Below are positions 46,297 through 56,184 of a DNA stretch of 64,000 nucleotides, piece by piece. The notes beneath the pieces are model-generated. The model searched no databases. It saw only the letters and a program-made list of their open reading frames with translations, and had not been told where the DNA came from. The translations under genes and the position numbers were made by a program. Positions within the stretch are counted from its first letter, which is position 1. Every line of letters begins with the position of its first letter. The DNA is from Rhizobiaceae bacterium (GTDB lineage: Bacteria; Pseudomonadota; Alphaproteobacteria; Rhizobiales; Rhizobiaceae): the NCBI GenBank assembly GCA_905339215.1, contig CAJPFN010000014.1, positions 186,001 through 250,000 of the forward strand. Direction: 5' to 3'.

Positions 46297-48702
46297 TCAG
46301 GCGAAATAGAACCGCGCCAGTTCGTCGTAGACCCCGGAGAGGCCCGCGACCAGACCGTCCAGCGCTTCGGTCGTCAGGTCGGACGGCTCCTTGATGGCGA
46401 GCGTGGTGTGCAGTCGCAGCACCTCCTTCGCCGCCGCCGTCATGTTGCTCGGCGAGCCGCCCGGCAGAAGCTCGACCTCGGTCTTCAGCCGATCCAGCTG
46501 GAAGAGCAGCGAGCGCGGGTTGAGCGGGTCGAGCGCGAGCAGGTCGAGCACGGTGCGACGGCCGGAGCGCACGTTGTACTGGCGCCGGTGGGTGAGCACG
46601 CTGTCGCCGATCTCCAGCATCATGTCGAGTGCGCCGTCCGGCGCCGTCCTGGCGGTCAGGCGGCCGAGCGAGCGCGACATCTGGATGCCGCGCTCGATGC
46701 GCCGGCCGATCTCCAGGAAACGCCAGCCGGTGAAGCGGTACATGTTCTCGTGGAGCAGGCCGGAGAAGCCGGCGAGCTTGCGCAGCAGCACCGTCATGGC
46801 GCGCGTCGCGTCGTCGCCGGGCGTGATCCGCCCGGCGAAATCGTGGATGGTCTTCGACAGGTCGCGCAGCGCCAGCCAGCCGTCCGGCGAGAAACGGTCG
46901 CGGATGCGGCCGGCGCTGTTAACGGCGCTGTCGAGCGAGGCGACCAGCGCGTCGGGGATCGCCTCGCCGACGTCGATGCCGTAGGGCGCGAGGTTGTCTC
47001 GCACATAGGCGAGCAGCGGCAGGTCGGGATCCGACGTCTCGGCCAGCCGCACGTGGTAGGCGCGCAGGATGCGCACCGTTTCCTCCGAGCGCTCGACGTA
47101 GCGGCCGAGCCAGAGCAGGTTCTCGGCGGCACGGCTGGGCAGGCTGCCCGGCACGTTGCGGCGGAATTCCTCGCCCTCGCGCGGCAACAGTGTATCCTGG
47201 GGCACCGGCCGGTCGGCGACCACCCAGACGTCGGCGGCCTGGCCGCCGCGCTGCATGGCGATCGCGGTCGGGTCGAGCGAGAAGCCGATGCGGGCGAAGC
47301 CGCCGGGCATCACCGCCCAGCCGTCCGCGGTGCGCGCGAGATAGACGCGCAGCGTCGCCGGCCGCGGCTCCAGCCATCCGTGCACGTAGACCGGCGTCGT
47401 CGACAGCTTCACCGCCTCCTGGGCGACAAGGGAGCCGCCGTCCCGCTCCAGCCTCTCCAGCAGCCGGGCGCGGGCGTCGTCGTCGAGCGCCGCACCGAGC
47501 ACGGTGGCGCCGTCGTCCTCGAAGGCGAGCCTGGTCGACAGGGCTGGGCCGACCATCATCCGGTCGAGGTTGTCGCGCACATGCCGGCGCTCGGCCTCCT
47601 GGCCGCACCACCAGGTGGCGATCGACGGCAATTCCGGTTCCTTGCCGTTCAGTGCCCGGGCGATCGTCGGCAGGAAGGCGAGCAGCGCCCGCGTCTCCAG
47701 GATGCCGGAACCGAGCGCGTTGACGACGATCGCCGAGCCGCGGCGCAGCGCCTCGGCCAGCCCCGGCGTGCCGATTCGCGATTCGGGGTTGAACTCCAGC
47801 GGGTCGGAAAACGCTGCGTCGAGGCGGCGCCAGAGCACGCCGACCGGCTTCAGGCCCGACACGGTGCGCACCATCAGCCGGCCGCCGGCAACCGTCAGGT
47901 CTTCGCCCTCGAGCAGCATCATGCCCAGGTAGCGGGCGATGTAGGCGTGTTCGAAATAGGTCTCGTTGTGCGGGCCGGGAGTCAGGATCGCGGCGCGCGA
48001 GCCGGTCTCCGACTGCGCCAGCAGCGCGTCGCGGAAGCCTCGGAAGAAGCCCGCCAGGCGATGGACGTGCATGTCGCCGTAGATGTCGGAGAGCGCCCGC
48101 GTCGTCGCCACGCGGTTCTCCAGCGCGAAGCCCGCGCCCGAAGGCGCCTGCGTGCGGTCGCCGAGCACCCACCATTTGCCGTTCGGCCCGCGGCCGAGCT
48201 CGAAGGCGCAGAAGTGCAGGAAGCGGCCGCCGGCGGGTTTGGTGCCGACCATCGGCCGCAGGAACTCCGGGCTGCCGGCGATGAGTTCCGCGGGCAGAAG
48301 CCCGTCGCGCACCAGCCGGCCCTCGCCATAGATGTCGGCGGCGATCTGCTCGAACAGGTCGGCGCGCTCGACGAGTCCGGCGGCGATGCCGTTCCATTCG
48401 CCCTCGGAAATCAGCAGGGGGACATGGGCGAGAGGCCATTCGCGCTCGATTTCGCCGCCGTGGTCGTAGACCCGGTAGTAGACCCCGGCGTCGCGTAGAT
48501 ATTGGTCGGCGCGGCCGAAGCGGCGGGAAAGCTCGTCGGCGCCGAGGCGCTCGAGCGCGTCGACGAAGAACGCCCAGGCGGGACGCGGATTGCCCGCCTC
48601 GTCGACCATCTCGTCGAAGACGCCGGGCACGGGCTGGTAGTTGTCGAGCAGCGGCGCGGCGGGTGGCCGCGTCTGGCTTCGTCCCGACGGATGCCGCTCC
48701 AC
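46297..48702 (-). CDS. Circularly permuted ATP-grasp fused to alpha-E domain
   Basis: The 801-residue protein joins two modules that are often separate genes. Residues about 20-480 form a circularly permuted ATP-grasp type 2 ligase (GAGVYYRVYDHGGE in its region, then GSGILETRALLAFLPTIARA). Residues about 490-801 are an alpha-E helical domain (SRAAENLLWLGRYVERSEET). The GTG at 48702 lies two bases after the previous stop. A much longer open frame upstream is an out-of-frame reading of the next gene. Ligation of amino acids is predicted for this family, with no known substrate. Confidence 0.85.
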   Translation of the reverse strand: MERHPSGRSQTRPPAAPLLDNYQPVPGVFDEMVDEAGNPRPAWAFFVDALERLGADELSRRFGRADQYLRDAGVYYRVYDHGGEIEREWPLAHVPLLISEGEWNGIAAGLVERADLFEQIAADIYGEGRLVRDGLLPAELIAGSPEFLRPMVGTKPAGGRFLHFCAFELGRGPNGKWWVLGDRTQAPSGAGFALENRVATTRALSDIYGDMHVHRLAGFFRGFRDALLAQSETGSRAAILTPGPHNETYFEHAYIARYLGMMLLEGEDLTVAGGRLMVRTVSGLKPVGVLWRRLDAAFSDPLEFNPESRIGTPGLAEALRRGSAIVVNALGSGILETRALLAFLPTIARALNGKEPELPSIATWWCGQEAERRHVRDNLDRMMVGPALSTRLAFEDDGATVLGAALDDDARARLLERLERDGGSLVAQEAVKLSTTPVYVHGWLEPRPATLRVYLARTADGWAVMPGGFARIGFSLDPTAIAMQRGGQAADVWVVADRPVPQDTLLPREGEEFRRNVPGSLPSRAAENLLWLGRYVERSEETVRILRAYHVRLAETSDPDLPLLAYVRDNLAPYGIDVGEAIPDALVASLDSAVNSAGRIRDRFSPDGWLALRDLSKTIHDFAGRITPGDDATRAMTVLLRKLAGFSGLLHENMYRFTGWRFLEIGRRIERGIQMSRSLGRLTARTAPDGALDMMLEIGDSVLTHRRQYNVRSGRRTVLDLLALDPLNPRSLLFQLDRLKTEVELLPGGSPSNMTAAAKEVLRLHTTLAIKEPSDLTTEALDGLVAGLSGVYDELARFYFA

Positions 48703-48704
48703 GA

Positions 48705-51700
48705 TCAGATTCCCGCGGGACGACGCAGGTCGAGCGTCATCGGGAAGTCGGCAGGCGGCGCCTCGCGCGGAAGCGCGAAGGCACCGCCCGTGTGGTTCAT
48801 GTGCTCGAAGCGGGCGAGCCGGCGCGCCTCCGCCTCGTTGGCGTTGACCGGGAAGGTCTCGTAGTTGCGTCCGCCCGGATGCGCGACATGGTAGACGCAG
48901 CCGCCGAGCGAGCGGCCCGACCAGCGGTCGTAGATGTCGAAGACGAGCGGCGTGTTGACTGGCAGGACCGGATGCAGGCCGGACGCCGGCTGCCAGGCCT
49001 TGTAGCGGACGCCGGCGACCGCCACCTCGCGGTTCTCCGTCTGGCGCATCGGCACCGGGCGGCCGTTGCAGGCGATGGCGTGGCGCTCGGGGTTGAGCCC
49101 CTCCGTGCGCACCTGCAGGCGTTCCACCGAGGAATCGACGTAGCGCACCGTGCCGCCGATGGCGCCCTGCTCGCCCATCACGTGCCACGGCTCGAGCGCC
49201 TGCCGCAGCTCCAGCTTGACGCCGCCGTACTCGACCTCGCCGCAGAAGGGGAAGCGGAACTCGAGCTGGGCTGCGAACCATTCGGGGCGGAAGTCGAAGC
49301 CGCCGGCGCGCAGTTCGGCGAGCACGTCGAGGAAGTCCTGCCAGACATGGTGGGGCAGCATGAAGCGGTCGTGCAGCGCCGTGCCCCAGCGCACCAGGCG
49401 GCCGTCGAGCGGGTTCTTCCAGAAATGCGCGATCAGTGCACGGACGAGCAGCTGCTGGGCGAGGCTCATGCGCGCGTTGGGCGGCATCTCGAAGCCGCGG
49501 AACTCGACGAGGCCAAGCCGCCCCGTCGGGCCGTCGGGCGAGAACAGCTTGTCGATGCAGATCTCCGAGCGGTGCGTGTTGCCGGTGACGTCGACGAGCA
49601 GGTTGCGGAACAGGCGGTCGACCAGCCAGGGCAGCGGCGGCGTGCCCTTGTCCGGTGCCGGCACCTGGGCGAGCGCGATCTCCAGCTCGTAGAGGGAATC
49701 GTGGCGGGCCTCGTCGATGCGCGGCGCCTGGCTGGTCGGACCGATGAACAGGCCGGAGAACAGGTAGGAGAGCGAGGGATGGCGCTGCCATTCGAGCACC
49801 AGGCTCTTCAACAGGTCCGGCCGGCGCAGGAACGGGCTGTCGCCGGGCGTCGCCCCGCCGACGACGACGTGGTTGCCGCCGCCGGTGCCGGTGTGGCGGC
49901 CGTCGATCATGAACTTGTCGGCGCCGAGCCGGCTCTGCCGCGCCTCCTCGTAGATCGCCGCGGTGGTGGCGACGCAGTCCGCCCAGCTCGATGCCGGGTG
50001 GATGTTGACCTCGATGACGCCGGGATCGGGCGCGACGCGGATGACGTTCAGCCGCGGATCGTGCGGCGGCGCGTAGCCCTCGATGTGGACCGGCAGGCCG
50101 ACGCGGCGGGCGGCGTTCTCGGCCGCCGCGACGAGTTCGAGATAGTCTTCCAGCGCTTCCACCGGCGGCATGAACACGTTCAGCCGGCCGTCGCGCGGCT
50201 CGACGGAAAGCGCGGTGCGCACCGCGCCGCCGATCTCGCCGAGATGCTGCTCGACGCGGTCCTGCTGCTCGCCGGCAGGCGTGAACGAGGCTTCGGCCTG
50301 GCGGTGCGCCATGGCGTCGGCGTTCTCCGCCTCGGCGAGGATGGCCTCGCGCGGCGGCAGGGGCGGGCGCGGCAGCGAGGGGTCCATCGGCACGATATAG
50401 GGATACTGCGCCGGCGGCACGTAGGGCAGCGAGCCGAGCGGCAGGCGGTAGCCGACCGGCGAATCGCCCGGTACCAGGAACAGCCGGCCGCGCCGCGTCT
50501 TCCACTTTTCCGAGCGCCAGCGCGGGCCGGAGGCGGCGGCGTTCCAGCGCTGCACCGGCAGCACGTAGCCCGACGGCACGGTCAGGCCGCGCTCGAAGAC
50601 GCGCGCCATGCGGCTGCGTTCCTCCGGGTCCTCCAGCTTCGAGTTCGACGGATCGACGTTATCCGGCAGCTTGCCTTCCTTGAGCAGCCACTCGCCTGGG
50701 TCCTCGTAGGCCTCGGCGACCATATCGGCCTCGATGCCGAGCTCGCGGGCGATCTCCGCCGTCAGCTTGCGGGCGTCGGCGGGCGTCGGCTTGCCGCCCG
50801 ACTTCTCCGCAGCGATCAGCGCCGGGTCGCGCCACACGGGCTCGCCGTCGGTGCGCCAGTAGAGCGAGAACGTCCAGCGCGGCAGGGTCTCGCCCGGATA
50901 CCACTTGCCCTGGCCGTAATGCAGGAAGCCGCCCGGCGCGAAGCGCTCGCGCAGGCGGCGGATCAGCGTGTCGGCCTTGTCGCGCTTGGTCGGGCCGACG
51001 GCCGCAGTGTTCCACTCAGCGCTCTCGAAGTCGTCGATCGAGACGAAGGTCGGCTCGCCACCCATGGTCAGGCGCACGTCCTCGGCCTTCAGCACCGCGT
51101 CCACCTCTTCGCCGAGGCGGTCGAGCGCCTCCCAGGATTCGTCGGAGAAGGGCTTCGTGATGCGCGGGTGCTCGGCGATGCGGTCGACCCGCATGTCGAA
51201 GGCGAAGTCGACATTGGCGAAGCTCGCCATGCCCGAGATGGGGGCGGCGTTGCGGTAGTGCGGCGTCGCGGCGAGCGGCACGTGGCTCTCGCCGGTGAGC
51301 AGGCCCGACGTCGGGTCGAGGCCGATCCAGCCGGCGCCGGGGAGATACACCTCGCACCAGGCATGCAGGTCGGTGAAGTCGACCGCGGTGCCGGGCGGGC
51401 CGTCGAGCGCGACGAGGTCGGGCTTCAGCTGGATCAGGTAGCCGGAGACGAAACGCGCCGCGAGGCCGAGATGGCGCAGCACCTGGACCAGCAGCCAGGA
51501 GGAATCGCGGCACGAGCCCTTGGCGACGCGCAGCGTCTCCTCGGGCGTCTGCACGCCGGTCTCCAGGCGGATGACGTAGCCGACCTCGCGCTGGATGCGG
51601 GCGTTCAGGTCGACGATGAAGTTGACCGTGTTGGTCGGCGTGCGGTCGATGGTCTTCAGGAAGGTCGACAGCAGCGGCCCGGCGGGCTCCGGCGTGCGGT

Positions 51701-52049
51701 AGATGGCGAGGTCGTCGCGGATCTCCTCGGGGTATTCGAACGGCCAGGTTTCCGCCGACGGTTCGACGAAGAAGTCGAACGGGTTGTACACCGTCATGTC
51801 GGCGACGAGGTCGACCTCGATCTTCAGCTCGCTCACCGGCTCGGGAAAGACGAAGCGGGCGAGGAAGTTGCCGTAGGGGTCCTGCTGCAGGTTGACGAAA
51901 TGGTTGGCCGGGTGGACGCGCAGCGAGTGGCTCAGCACCTTGGTGCGCGAATGCGGCGCCGGTCTCAGCCGGATCACCTGCGGCCCGAGCACCACCGGCC
52001 GGTCGTAGCGATAATGGGTCAGGTGGTGGACGGCGGCGAGGATTGCCAT
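48705..52049 (-). CDS. Transglutaminase/DUF2126 protein
   Basis: This 1114-residue protein has an N-terminal transglutaminase-like domain with the triad Cys180 ([12 protein letters not shown]), His229 ([10 protein letters not shown]) and Asp245 (WIGLDPTSG). A large DUF2126 region follows (residues about 300-1114), with motifs such as [20 protein letters not shown]. It is the first gene of a three-gene set with the ATP-grasp/alpha-E and small transglutaminase genes. Comparative work predicts amidoligase-type peptide synthesis; no function is proven. Confidence 0.88.
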   Translation of the reverse strand: MAILAAVHHLTHYRYDRPVVLGPQVIRLRPAPHSRTKVLSHSLRVHPANHFVNLQQDPYGNFLARFVFPEPVSELKIEVDLVADMTVYNPFDFFVEPSAETWPFEYPEEIRDDLAIYRTPEPAGPLLSTFLKTIDRTPTNTVNFIVDLNARIQREVGYVIRLETGVQTPEETLRVAKGSCRDSSWLLVQVLRHLGLAARFVSGYLIQLKPDLVALDGPPGTAVDFTDLHAWCEVYLPGAGWIGLDPTSGLLTGESHVPLAATPHYRNAAPISGMASFANVDFAFDMRVDRIAEHPRITKPFSDESWEALDRLGEEVDAVLKAEDVRLTMGGEPTFVSIDDFESAEWNTAAVGPTKRDKADTLIRRLRERFAPGGFLHYGQGKWYPGETLPRWTFSLYWRTDGEPVWRDPALIAAEKSGGKPTPADARKLTAEIARELGIEADMVAEAYEDPGEWLLKEGKLPDNVDPSNSKLEDPEERSRMARVFERGLTVPSGYVLPVQRWNAAASGPRWRSEKWKTRRGRLFLVPGDSPVGYRLPLGSLPYVPPAQYPYIVPMDPSLPRPPLPPREAILAEAENADAMAHRQAEASFTPAGEQQDRVEQHLGEIGGAVRTALSVEPRDGRLNVFMPPVEALEDYLELVAAAENAARRVGLPVHIEGYAPPHDPRLNVIRVAPDPGVIEVNIHPASSWADCVATTAAIYEEARQSRLGADKFMIDGRHTGTGGGNHVVVGGATPGDSPFLRRPDLLKSLVLEWQRHPSLSYLFSGLFIGPTSQAPRIDEARHDSLYELEIALAQVPAPDKGTPPLPWLVDRLFRNLLVDVTGNTHRSEICIDKLFSPDGPTGRLGLVEFRGFEMPPNARMSLAQQLLVRALIAHFWKNPLDGRLVRWGTALHDRFMLPHHVWQDFLDVLAELRAGGFDFRPEWFAAQLEFRFPFCGEVEYGGVKLELRQALEPWHVMGEQGAIGGTVRYVDSSVERLQVRTEGLNPERHAIACNGRPVPMRQTENREVAVAGVRYKAWQPASGLHPVLPVNTPLVFDIYDRWSGRSLGGCVYHVAHPGGRNYETFPVNANEAEARRLARFEHMNHTGGAFALPREAPPADFPMTLDLRRPAGI

Positions 52050-52175
52050 GGCGCTCCGGTCGGATCGTGCGTCGGCTTCGGATGCGCCACCTTTTCACAG
52101 ATGCAGCGCTTTCTCCAGACGGATATTGCACTGCGGAAAACCCGTCCCGGCCGGCACCTGTCCTCGCGCCATTTC

Positions 52176-52223
52176 GCCGAAAGCTGGGCTCCCGTCCGCG
52201 CCGAAAGCCGGGCTCCCATCCGC
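52176..52223. repeat. 24-base tandem duplication
   Basis: Two directly adjacent 24-base units (GCCGAAAGCTGGGCTCCCGT and so on) differ at two positions. The second unit runs straight into palindromic repeat B. Confidence 0.8.
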
Positions 52224-52275
52224 TCCCCCACAAAGTGGGGGAGAGGTGCCGAGCGCAGCGAGGCGGAGAGGGGGA
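52211..52275. repeat. Palindromic repeat B, copy 1
   Basis: The core is CTCCCCCA-CAAAG-TGGGGGAG, an 8-pair hairpin at 52223-52243. It is followed by a GAGCGCAGCGAGGCGGAGAG tail. A second copy with the same layout is at 53283-53349. Confidence 0.8.
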
Positions 52276-52282
52276 TCTTGGC

Positions 52283-52400
52283 ACCCCCCCGCCCCTTCGT
52301 CATTCCAGGGCGGAACCGGAGCGAAGCGGAGGCGGAGACCATGGGATCCTGCCGGAACGCCGCGGCCGCGCGGGGCGGCGGGCGAAGGGCGCCCGTCCCA
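52283..52400. repeat. Intergenic repeat A, copy 1
   Basis: The unit starts near CCCCTTCGTCATTCCAGGGC and ends near GGAACGCCGCGGCCGCGCGG. Two related copies are at 53180-53270 and 53356-53475. It directly follows repeat B copy 1, as the third A copy follows B copy 2. Confidence 0.75.
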
Positions 52401-52462
52401 TGCCGCGCGATTCACCGGCGGCAACCGCCACCGGATGACGCCGCGATCGCCCCGGCCCGGGT

Positions 52463-52900
52463 CTAATGCGACGCGAAGACTTCCGTCCGGCCGCCGTCGA
52501 GGACGAGCAGCACCTCGTAAGGTTCGACGCCCGCCCCGTCCAGTCCGGGAGAGCCGAGCGGCATTCCGGGAGCCGTCAGTCCCATGGCGTCCGGCCGCTC
52601 CGCGAGCAGTCGGATCACGTCCTGCGCGGGAACGTGGCCTTCGACGAAATAGCCGCCGATGAATGCCGTGTGGCATGAACTGGTATCCTCGGTGAGCCCC
52701 GCCTTCGCCTTGATCTGATCCATCCGCTCCGGGGTCACATTGGCGGCCGCCACCGTGAACCCGTTCTGCCGCATGTGGGCGATCCAGCCGCCGCAGCAGC
52801 CGCAATTGGCGTCCTTGAAGACCTCGACCGTCTGGGCGAGTGCGGCCGAAGCGGAGAGCGCCACCATCGCGGACGAGAGAAGCAGTTGCCTCCAGTTCAT
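52463..52900 (-). CDS. DUF411 secreted metal-binding-like protein
   Basis: The 145-residue protein has a signal peptide (cleavage near ALAQ-TVEV) and the DUF411 core with FKDANCGCCGGWIAHMRQNG, a Cys cluster, and SSCHTAFIGGYFVEGHVP. DUF411 proteins are often near copper or other metal resistance genes, and a metal-handling role is inferred. No copper genes lie beside it here. The ATG at 52900 has AAGGAG seven bases upstream. Confidence 0.88.
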   Translation of the reverse strand: MNWRQLLLSSAMVALSASAALAQTVEVFKDANCGCCGGWIAHMRQNGFTVAAANVTPERMDQIKAKAGLTEDTSSCHTAFIGGYFVEGHVPAQDVIRLLAERPDAMGLTAPGMPLGSPGLDGAGVEPYEVLLVLDGGRTEVFASH

Positions 52901-53109
52901 GGTATCGCTCCTTGTCTCAGTGTGCGTCCGGCGCGGCGCCGGTATCGTGATTGCTGCGCGTGCCGTGCGTTCAACATATCGGGTCGTTCCGCCGCCTCGA
53001 CCACCGGATTTCCAATCGACCCGCGCGTGGCACGCGAGAATGCGTGGTCGACCAGCGCCTCTTCCCCGGACCATCATCGTCAACAGTAAGCCGCCGTTCG
53101 GGCGTTGCC

Positions 53110-53164
53110 GCTTTGCGCTGGCGCAAAGCCCCGGCGTCTTTCCTTCTCCCCCTGCGGGAGAAGG
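53110..53164. repeat. Two adjacent palindromes
   Basis: GCTTTGCGC-TG-GCGCAAAGC (53110-53129) and CCTTCTCCC-CCTGC-GGGAGAAGG (53142-53164) lie 12 bases apart. Both could form strong hairpins in RNA or single-stranded DNA. Confidence 0.75.
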
Positions 53165-53179
53165 GGCGCTCCTGCCGCC

Positions 53180-53270
53180 GCCCCCGCGCCTTCGTCATTC
53201 CAGAGCGGAGCCGGAGCGAAGAGAAGGCGGAGACGATTGCGTCCACGCCGGAACGCTGCGGCCGCGCGAG
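53180..53270. repeat. Intergenic repeat A, copy 2
   Basis: This is a diverged copy of the unit at 52283-52400, with the shared words CTTCGTCATTCCAGAGCGGA and GCCGGAACGCTGCGGCCGCG. It is 12 bases before repeat B copy 2. Confidence 0.75.
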
Positions 53271-53282
53271 GTCGGCGTTCCT

Positions 53283-53349
53283 GGCGCCCATCCGCTCCCC
53301 CATGAAATGGGGGAGAGGTGGCGCCGCGAAGCGGCGACGGAGAGGGGGT
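53283..53349. repeat. Palindromic repeat B, copy 2
   Basis: CTCCCCCAT-GAA-ATGGGGGAG forms a perfect 9-pair hairpin at 53295-53315, followed by a GCGGCGACGGAGAGGGGG tail like that of copy 1. Repeat A copy 3 follows directly. Confidence 0.8.
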
Positions 53350-53355
53350 CGTTGC

Positions 53356-53475
53356 GCCGCCCCGCCCCTTCGTCATTCCAGGGCGGAGCCGAGCGGAGCG
53401 AAGGCGAAGACGGTTGCATCCGCGCCGGAACGCCGCGGCCGCGCGGAGCCGCGGGCGAAGGGCGCGCGTCCCTCG
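53356..53475. repeat. Intergenic repeat A, copy 3
   Basis: This copy is close to copy 1 (CCCCTTCGTCATTCCAGGGC at its start, GGAACGCCGCGGCCGCGCGG near its end). It is joined to repeat B copy 2 in the same B-A order as at 52211-52400. Confidence 0.75.
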
Positions 53476-53634
53476 CGGGCGGCATTTGCCGGATTCGGGG
53501 CCGTGCCGTGAGGGTCCAGCCCTGGCGAACGGCATCGGGGAACCGGACCGTGCCGGGAATCGCGGGAAGGGCAGGTTGCGCCTCCATTGCCGCCCTCCTG
53601 CGTGGTTTCGTCGCCGCCCGAAACCTGCCGTTCA

Positions 53635-53664
53635 TTGACATTGGATTTACTCGCTTCTCATTCT
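53635..53664 (+). promoter_or_regulatory. Possible sigma70-type promoter of the low-GC gene
   Basis: A perfect TTGACA (53635-53640) is followed after 18 bases by CATTCT (53659-53664), a weak -10. It lies 9-41 bases before the candidate starts of the next gene. The -10 match is poor, so this is tentative. Confidence 0.3.
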
Positions 53665-53705
53665 AACAATAAATGCCGAGAAGCATTGCAAAGAATGGGG
53701 TCGCT

Positions 53706-55073
53706 ATGTCGGGCTTAGTGGAGAGTAGGACCATCAATCGCCTGACGAAGACCGCAGCGCGCGTCTATGCCATCCTCGACAATTTCGGCAATGGATCTAC
53801 GGATGTTATTGACCGGCTTATTCCGTTCCTCGAACCGATTCTTGCCGCGCGAGCGGGGCAACCACTCAACACGGGCGATATCGCCGCAGATGTGCGAGCT
53901 GCCTACAAGTGGAATTTCAACGAGGACATCGTCGAAGTTTTTGTGCCACGCTTGGAGCAGCACGGTTGGCTAGTTGCCCGAGACCCAGCGAAAAGTTCGT
54001 ATTTTGTCGCACAGAAGAACGAAGTTAGTTTAGCTGATTCAGGCGAGATTGGTGAAGGTGTAATAAAGCGTTTCTACGAGATCGCCATTGACTTCAAGAA
54101 ATTTTCTGAAGCGTTGTCACCCTTGACCGCATTGCCTCGTTCAGTTGAGGAATTTCAGGACATCCTCATAGAGTGGCTAATCTATGTAGAGGCTTTCAGC
54201 GAGCACAACCTGAACTTCACGCTGGGAGTGCAGAAAGATTCTTCGGGCACCCTTCGGCAGGTCGTTGGGGTGCCGGATATCACGACTCTCCGGGATGAAG
54301 AGAAATTTCTTTGTGCCCGCTATGTACAGCACGCCCTTAAAAGCAATCCAGAGGTTGGAGAAGTACTTTCCCGCATCGCGTCCATCGGCTTACTAACCGA
54401 AGTAGTCCAGGATTTTGTAAAACCAGTAAGCCAAATCGAGAAATCAGACCTCGTTGTATATCTTGACGCGCCGATCGCGATGGAATTGCTTGGGGTGAGC
54501 GGAAAGGCAGCGCGCGAGAACATTGCCCCAATTGTTGATGAATTGAAGCGAATCGGGTGTCAGGTCAGGATTTATGGACAGAGCCTGCAAGAGATCAAGG
54601 CAACCTTATCTGCGGTGCTCGGGAACGCGCGACCGACCGGACCCACGGCGCAGGCTATCGCTCGTGGTGATGTCATGCGTTCTTTCGTGGCGGAGGTTGC
54701 GAGCGATCCGGAGACATTTCTTGCGCAAATCGGCGTTCCAACCACTCATCGTACTCTTGAGCAAAATCCCAGTGAAATTTCTTACTTCACGGAGGGCCAG
54801 TATCAAGAGCTATATGCGGCGATCACTTTTCAGCAGAATCCGCACGCCCGCGAACACGACGCCACTGTGAGTACTTTTATCATGCGTCAACGGAGAAAAA
54901 AGAGTACCCGCGATCTGTTCGAAGCGGGGTTCGTTCTTCTGACAAAGAATGGTCTTCTCGCGCAATTGACACAGAGAAAGTGTGTCGAACTTGGTGTTAT
55001 GATTCCTTCAACTATCCCGCCGGTTGTGCATCGGCGAGTTTTCTCGACTTCAATTTGGCTCCGCACGGGTTAG
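53706..55073 (+). CDS. PIN-like protein, 5' part (ends at an internal TAG)
   Basis: This AT-richer gene codes 455 residues from ATG 53706 (MSGLVESRTINRL), with GGGG just upstream; an ATG at 53673 adds 11. The first 100 residues look like a winged-helix region (TGDIAADVRAAYKWNFNEDI). At about residues 240-310 the strand-helix pattern DLVVYLDAPIAMELLG resembles a PIN-like nuclease core with an early Asp. The frame stops at TAG (55071-55073) and continues open in the same frame after it, so it looks truncated. No family is recognised with certainty. Confidence 0.65.
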   Translation: MSGLVESRTINRLTKTAARVYAILDNFGNGSTDVIDRLIPFLEPILAARAGQPLNTGDIAADVRAAYKWNFNEDIVEVFVPRLEQHGWLVARDPAKSSYFVAQKNEVSLADSGEIGEGVIKRFYEIAIDFKKFSEALSPLTALPRSVEEFQDILIEWLIYVEAFSEHNLNFTLGVQKDSSGTLRQVVGVPDITTLRDEEKFLCARYVQHALKSNPEVGEVLSRIASIGLLTEVVQDFVKPVSQIEKSDLVVYLDAPIAMELLGVSGKAARENIAPIVDELKRIGCQVRIYGQSLQEIKATLSAVLGNARPTGPTAQAIARGDVMRSFVAEVASDPETFLAQIGVPTTHRTLEQNPSEISYFTEGQYQELYAAITFQQNPHAREHDATVSTFIMRQRRKKSTRDLFEAGFVLLTKNGLLAQLTQRKCVELGVMIPSTIPPVVHRRVFSTSIWLRTG

Positions 55074-55862
55074 GGCGCGGGCAACCTCGACGTACCGAAA
55101 CGCCTACTTCTGGCCAGTTGTGAGCAAGTTCTTGCGGTACGACCGGGCGTCGTTAACGCGGTTCGGCAAATTACACAGCAACTCGGTGACGAAGAGAAAG
55201 TCCGGCAACTGGATTTGCTTGTCTCACGTGACCGGAGTGCGCAGATGTTAATGGACAAGACATTGGGAGCCGCCAGCGTCCCAAATGCTGACAACATATC
55301 CGAACTTTTCAACGAGATGCTGCATCCTTATCTGGAGGAAGAAAGGCAGCAACATGGGAGCATCCTAAGAGAGGAGCAGCGGAAAGCACTAGCGCGACGT
55401 ACGAAAGACCTTGAGAAAATTAGGACTGAGGCGGATGCTCGGCAAGCTGCCGAGGAGGAACTGCAACGGCAGCGAAGAGAAGATATTACTGCGCTCGAAG
55501 CGCTCTGCCGGGATGTTTCGATTGCCCTCAGACGTCGGCAGCGTGTCAAGACGGTCTTTGCCGGCTTTGGCGCTCTTCTTCTCGCAGCACTGACTTTCCT
55601 GCCCTTACCCGACTACATCGAGCCTGGCTGGGCGGTTCGTTTGGTTGGGCTAGCCGCCGCGATCATCATGGCCTACTTGACGATAACGGGCAGCAGCCTG
55701 CTTCGTCTTGAGATCAGCAAGGAAGTGGCACGGAAAGAGCTTGAAAAACAAGCGCAAAGGCGCGCCCTTGCGCAGAAGCTGGAACGGCATATTGCAGTTT
55801 GGGAGGGTGTTGATTTCACCCTCGCCGACAAAAGTGTCCCGGAGCGTACCAGTCTCTTTTGA
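55074..55862 (+). pseudogene. 3' part of the broken PIN-like gene (coiled coil and two membrane helices)
   Basis: This stretch is in the same frame as the upstream gene and has no stop between 55074 and 55859. Codons right after the TAG read as protein (GAGNLDVPKRLLLASCEQVL), so a single in-frame nonsense codon is the simplest view. It codes a long coiled coil (residues with EEERQQHGSILREEQRKALA) and two membrane helices (VFAGFGALLLAALTFLPLP and VRLVGLAAAIIMAYLTI), then a basic helical tail. An ATG-started part from 55248 or a TTG from 55215 could be made alone, but this is unproven. Confidence 0.65.
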
Positions 55863-56184
55863 CTTGCTTCCCCGTAATGGAAGACATTCACCGTGCGATG
55901 ACCGGTCGGAAGGCGCTTGCCTGCTAGAGTGTGTTGGCTAGCAATGGCCGCTTACGCAATTCCGTCGGCCGGAAGCGAACCGTCATCAATCCACCCCTTC
56001 TTCGCCCCTCGCCCTTCCCCTCATCACGGCCGCCCTCGCGGCGCGCACTCCATCCGCGGGGATTAAATCCGCGACCCCCTTCAACAAAATCAACGCCTTC
56101 CACGATTTCCGCCCCCTTCCGCCCGCAATTTCATCCCCCTCCCTCCGGCCCGCCGTAGAATCGCCCCCGGCAAAGGAGGCCGGA
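55863..56184. other. Gene-free stretch after the low-GC gene
   Basis: This 322-base stretch carries no gene or clear site. The composition returns to GC-rich, with C-rich low-complexity sequence at 55990-56160. It probably marks the right border of the atypical segment, but no direct repeats or integrase remains were seen. Confidence 0.6.

Larger units (their letters stand above)
52050..52462. other. Gene-free intergenic stretch made of repeats
   Basis: No gene can be supported here. The stretch holds the start-side of the DUF2126 gene, a 24-base tandem duplication (52176-52223), one copy of palindromic repeat B and one copy of repeat A. The open frames crossing it are mostly shadows of neighbours. 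Confidence 0.7.
52901..53705. other. Gene-free repeat mosaic before a low-GC gene
   Basis: This 805-base stretch has no gene I can support. It holds several palindromes: a perfect one at 53110-53129 (9-pair stem GCTTTGCGC), a hairpin at 53142-53164 (CCTTCTCCC/GGGAGAAGG), and copies of repeats A, B and A in a row. From about 53620 the base composition falls sharply in GC towards the next gene. Confidence 0.7.

Noticed and set aside
46297-50505. A 1402-codon minus-strand open frame
   Set aside because: The part above 48702 is an out-of-frame reading of the DUF2126 gene, Arg/Ala/Pro-rich with no domain.
48663-52466. A 1267-codon plus-strand open frame opposite the DUF2126 gene
   Set aside because: Its product is Arg/Ala/Gly/Leu-rich low-complexity sequence, and the opposite strand shows clear catalytic motifs. 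It is a shadow of high GC at third positions.
53640-55900. The low-GC segment as an integrated phage or transposon
   Set aside because: No integrase, transposase, att-like direct repeat or tRNA was found at its borders; only base composition and repeats point to transfer.
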